NCBI RefSeq assembly: GCF_013184525.1
Contig: NZ_JAAOIZ010000002.1
Span: 310,001-374,000, forward strand
Direction: 5' to 3'
Length of the DNA stretch: 64,000 nt
Source: Chryseobacterium sp. LAM-KRS1
GTDB lineage: Bacteria; Bacteroidota; Bacteroidia; Flavobacteriales; Weeksellaceae
The stretch's first letter is position 1, and every line of letters starts with the position of its first letter. Position numbers and translations under genes: made by a program. Shown piece by piece: positions 62,719 to 64,000 of the stretch. The notes under the pieces were generated by a model. It was given only the letters and a program-made list of their open reading frames with translations, did no database searches and had not been told where the DNA came from.

Positions 62719-63012
62719 ATGAAACGAAAAAAAAGAGAATTTCAATCATCCGACCTTGTTAAATCCTTTGCCAGAATACACGGCTTTGAGGATAAATTGA
62801 TCGCATTTGAAATCAAGGATTTTCTGGAGGATTATCTAGATGAAAGTCTTTTTCAGGAAATCAGAAGTGTAGGGATTCATGACCAATGTATTGTGATCAA
62901 AATAGATTCCCCTCTTTTAAAAAATGATTTTAAGATGCGGAGAAGTTTTTACCTGAAGAAATTCCAGGATAAATTTGGTCAAGAGAAGTTTAATGATCTT
63001 CAGATTTTGTAG
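62719..63012 (+). CDS. DUF721/DciA-like protein
   Basis: A 97-residue cytosolic protein of the DUF721 family, whose members (DciA) help load the replicative helicase in many bacteria. The basic N-terminus MKRKKREFQ and the C-terminal core SLFQEIRSVGIHDQCIVIKIDSP and LKNDFKMRRSFYLKKFQDKF fit the family. Placement next to recF is common for DUF721 genes and supports the call. Helicase loading in Bacteroidota by this protein is inferred. The stop codon lies inside the convergent neighbour, which overlaps it by 23 bases. Confidence 0.82.
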   Translation: MKRKKREFQSSDLVKSFARIHGFEDKLIAFEIKDFLEDYLDESLFQEIRSVGIHDQCIVIKIDSPLLKNDFKMRRSFYLKKFQDKFGQEKFNDLQIL

Positions 63013-64000
63013 ATATGGTATTGTTCATCAGGTCATCCGCATGTTTATCCAGCCTTGAACTTAAAGGTAAAAAGAACTTAAACGGATGACTTAAAAAATA
63101 CCTGAATATTTCTTTATAGATCTCACTTACCTGTCCGAAATTCAGCTTTCTGGAACGGAACGCTAAAAACATAGACAGCCCGAAGCTTACCAGGAAGTTA
63201 AAGAATCCTATTAAGAATACCGTAAAGAAGGAAATCCAGAATGTGTAGGCATCCACAGAGAAATCTTTTCCATATAATCCCAGTGCCAGATTTCCTGCAG
63301 CAAAGGTAATGTGCCGGATATCCAGATCCAAACCAAAAAATAACCCAACCGGAGCAGTAGCACCGAGGAAAACCCCGAACCAAAAATTAGATATAATTCC
63401 CGGCCAGTTCTTAGCATAGTATTTAGAAAGGTTTTTCGCAAATTTAACCCCGAATAATTTTCTGATGGATATATTTTTTGCGATCCTTTCAGGGATCTGG
63501 TAAAATACGGAGTTGTTTCCTATATTTCCCGAAATAATTCCTGAGATGAAAAGATAGAAACCTGCAATACTTGCATGCAAAATAGCTTTTGACTGAAAAG
63601 GATCCAGGTCTTTAAGCAGCTTGTCGGATCTGTCGACAGCCAGGTTTTGGGAGAAAAAAACATCCAGCCCATAAATAATAGCCAGAGCTATCGGAAATGA
63701 TAACGCTACATTTCCCACAAAAGCAATAAACTGACTTCTGAATAGTTTAGAGACAAGATGTGCAAATTCCGTGTTATTTCTTTTGCTGTTGCCTTCTTCA
63801 GCAAGTACTTTAGTCATAGTTGCAGCAGTCATCGCCGGCTGCTTGGTTGCTAAAGTAAATCCCATCAGGTAGATCATAACGAATCCCATGGCATAATTCA
63901 TAGAATATAAAAATGCGTGGGAAAAATCACTTCCCGGAATATATCCGTACAACATTTTCAACACACAGAGTGCTCCTACGATAATTCCACCACCACTGGC
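62990..64000 (-). CDS. Gcr-type 'site-specific recombinase' family membrane protein (partial)
   Basis: The C-terminal 336 residues of a larger membrane protein (PF10136-like, historically named site-specific recombinase Gcr); the frame stays open to the right edge. Several hydrophobic helices are present, with AYTFWISFFTVFLIGFFNFL and AMGFVMIYLMGF. Characteristic family segments are SKLFRSQFIAFVGNVALSFP, GIISGNIGNNSVFYQIP and the GATAPVGLFFGLDLDIRHITFA stretch. Despite the name, the family is membrane-bound and no recombinase activity is established for it. Its last 23 bases overlap the DUF721 gene on the other strand. Confidence 0.8.
   Translation of the reverse strand, partial: ASGGGIIVGALCVLKMLYGYIPGSDFSHAFLYSMNYAMGFVMIYLMGFTLATKQPAMTAATMTKVLAEEGNSKRNNTEFAHLVSKLFRSQFIAFVGNVALSFPIALAIIYGLDVFFSQNLAVDRSDKLLKDLDPFQSKAILHASIAGFYLFISGIISGNIGNNSVFYQIPERIAKNISIRKLFGVKFAKNLSKYYAKNWPGIISNFWFGVFLGATAPVGLFFGLDLDIRHITFAAGNLALGLYGKDFSVDAYTFWISFFTVFLIGFFNFLVSFGLSMFLAFRSRKLNFGQVSEIYKEIFRYFLSHPFKFFLPLSSRLDKHADDLMNNTISTKSEDH

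Noticed and set aside
1..64000. Prophage, insertion sequence, CRISPR array, rRNA or tRNA
   Set aside because: I saw no transposase, integrase, spaced direct-repeat array or tRNA-like fold. The absence is from reading only; a tRNA or repeat scan could still find a small element.
62990..64000. A DNA recombinase indicating a mobile island
   Set aside because: The family name is historical. The protein is a multi-helix membrane protein and carries no catalytic Tyr or Ser recombinase motif, so it is not evidence of mobility.

Overview
The window looks like a chromosomal segment of a Bacteroidota bacterium of the Flavobacteriia, most likely Chryseobacterium or a close relative. The evidence is a low GC content, -7 promoter boxes of the form TAnnTTTG, a SusC/SusD pair, many signal peptides that end in xQ, and a subclass A2 class A beta-lactamase of the type carried by Chryseobacterium. 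I saw no rRNA, tRNA, CRISPR array, insertion sequence or prophage. Gene density is high and most neighbours are co-directional.

Layout. 1-3000 (minus): an acidic small protein, a 2-hydroxyacid dehydrogenase, a small hydrophilic protein, and a pcm/DUF1801 pair. 3150-14030 (plus): a Gfo/Idh/MocA oxidoreductase, a secreted GH5 glycosidase, a large modular surface protein with a small companion, the beta-lactamase, 3-hydroxybutyryl-CoA dehydrogenase, a polytopic membrane protein and an acidic small protein. 14080-26580 (mostly minus): META lipoprotein, pheT, dnaN, (plus) dgkA, a gamma-glutamylcyclotransferase-like/SGNH hydrolase pair, a barstar-like protein behind purL, a WG-repeat protein and purB. 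26900-36400 (minus): a polysaccharide utilisation locus of SusC, SusD, a GH144-type lipoprotein, an alpha/beta hydrolase and a GH3 beta-glucosidase; the enzyme set suggests a beta-glucan, possibly beta-1,2-glucan. 36700-42700: DUF4197 and DUF493 proteins, an ArsC-like protein, a deoxynucleoside kinase, and a tandem duplication of a glutaminyl cyclase lipoprotein gene together with its promoter. 42269-50106 (minus): several VOC and SRPBCC proteins around a Na+/H+ antiporter, a bestrophin, a DUF2490 protein and a DoxX-like protein. 50300-54000 (minus): a TolC/HlyD/ABC-2 permease efflux operon with no ATPase gene. 54200-60650 (minus): a 1964-residue alpha-2-macroglobulin followed by ecotin, two broad-range protease inhibitors in one apparent operon. 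60670-63012 (plus): a UbiA-like protein, recF and a DUF721/DciA-like gene, meeting a Gcr-type membrane protein that runs off the right edge.

How the parts connect. Sixteen secreted proteins here end their signal peptide with a residue followed by Gln, which is the substrate pattern for glutaminyl cyclases, and the window carries two cyclase paralogues. The macroglobulin lacks the thioester Cys and its bait region carries a segment that resembles the TonB-box and plug of the SusC protein in the same window. These two observations, and the macroglobulin/ecotin pairing, are the most interesting points. I did not find a clearly new multi-gene system.
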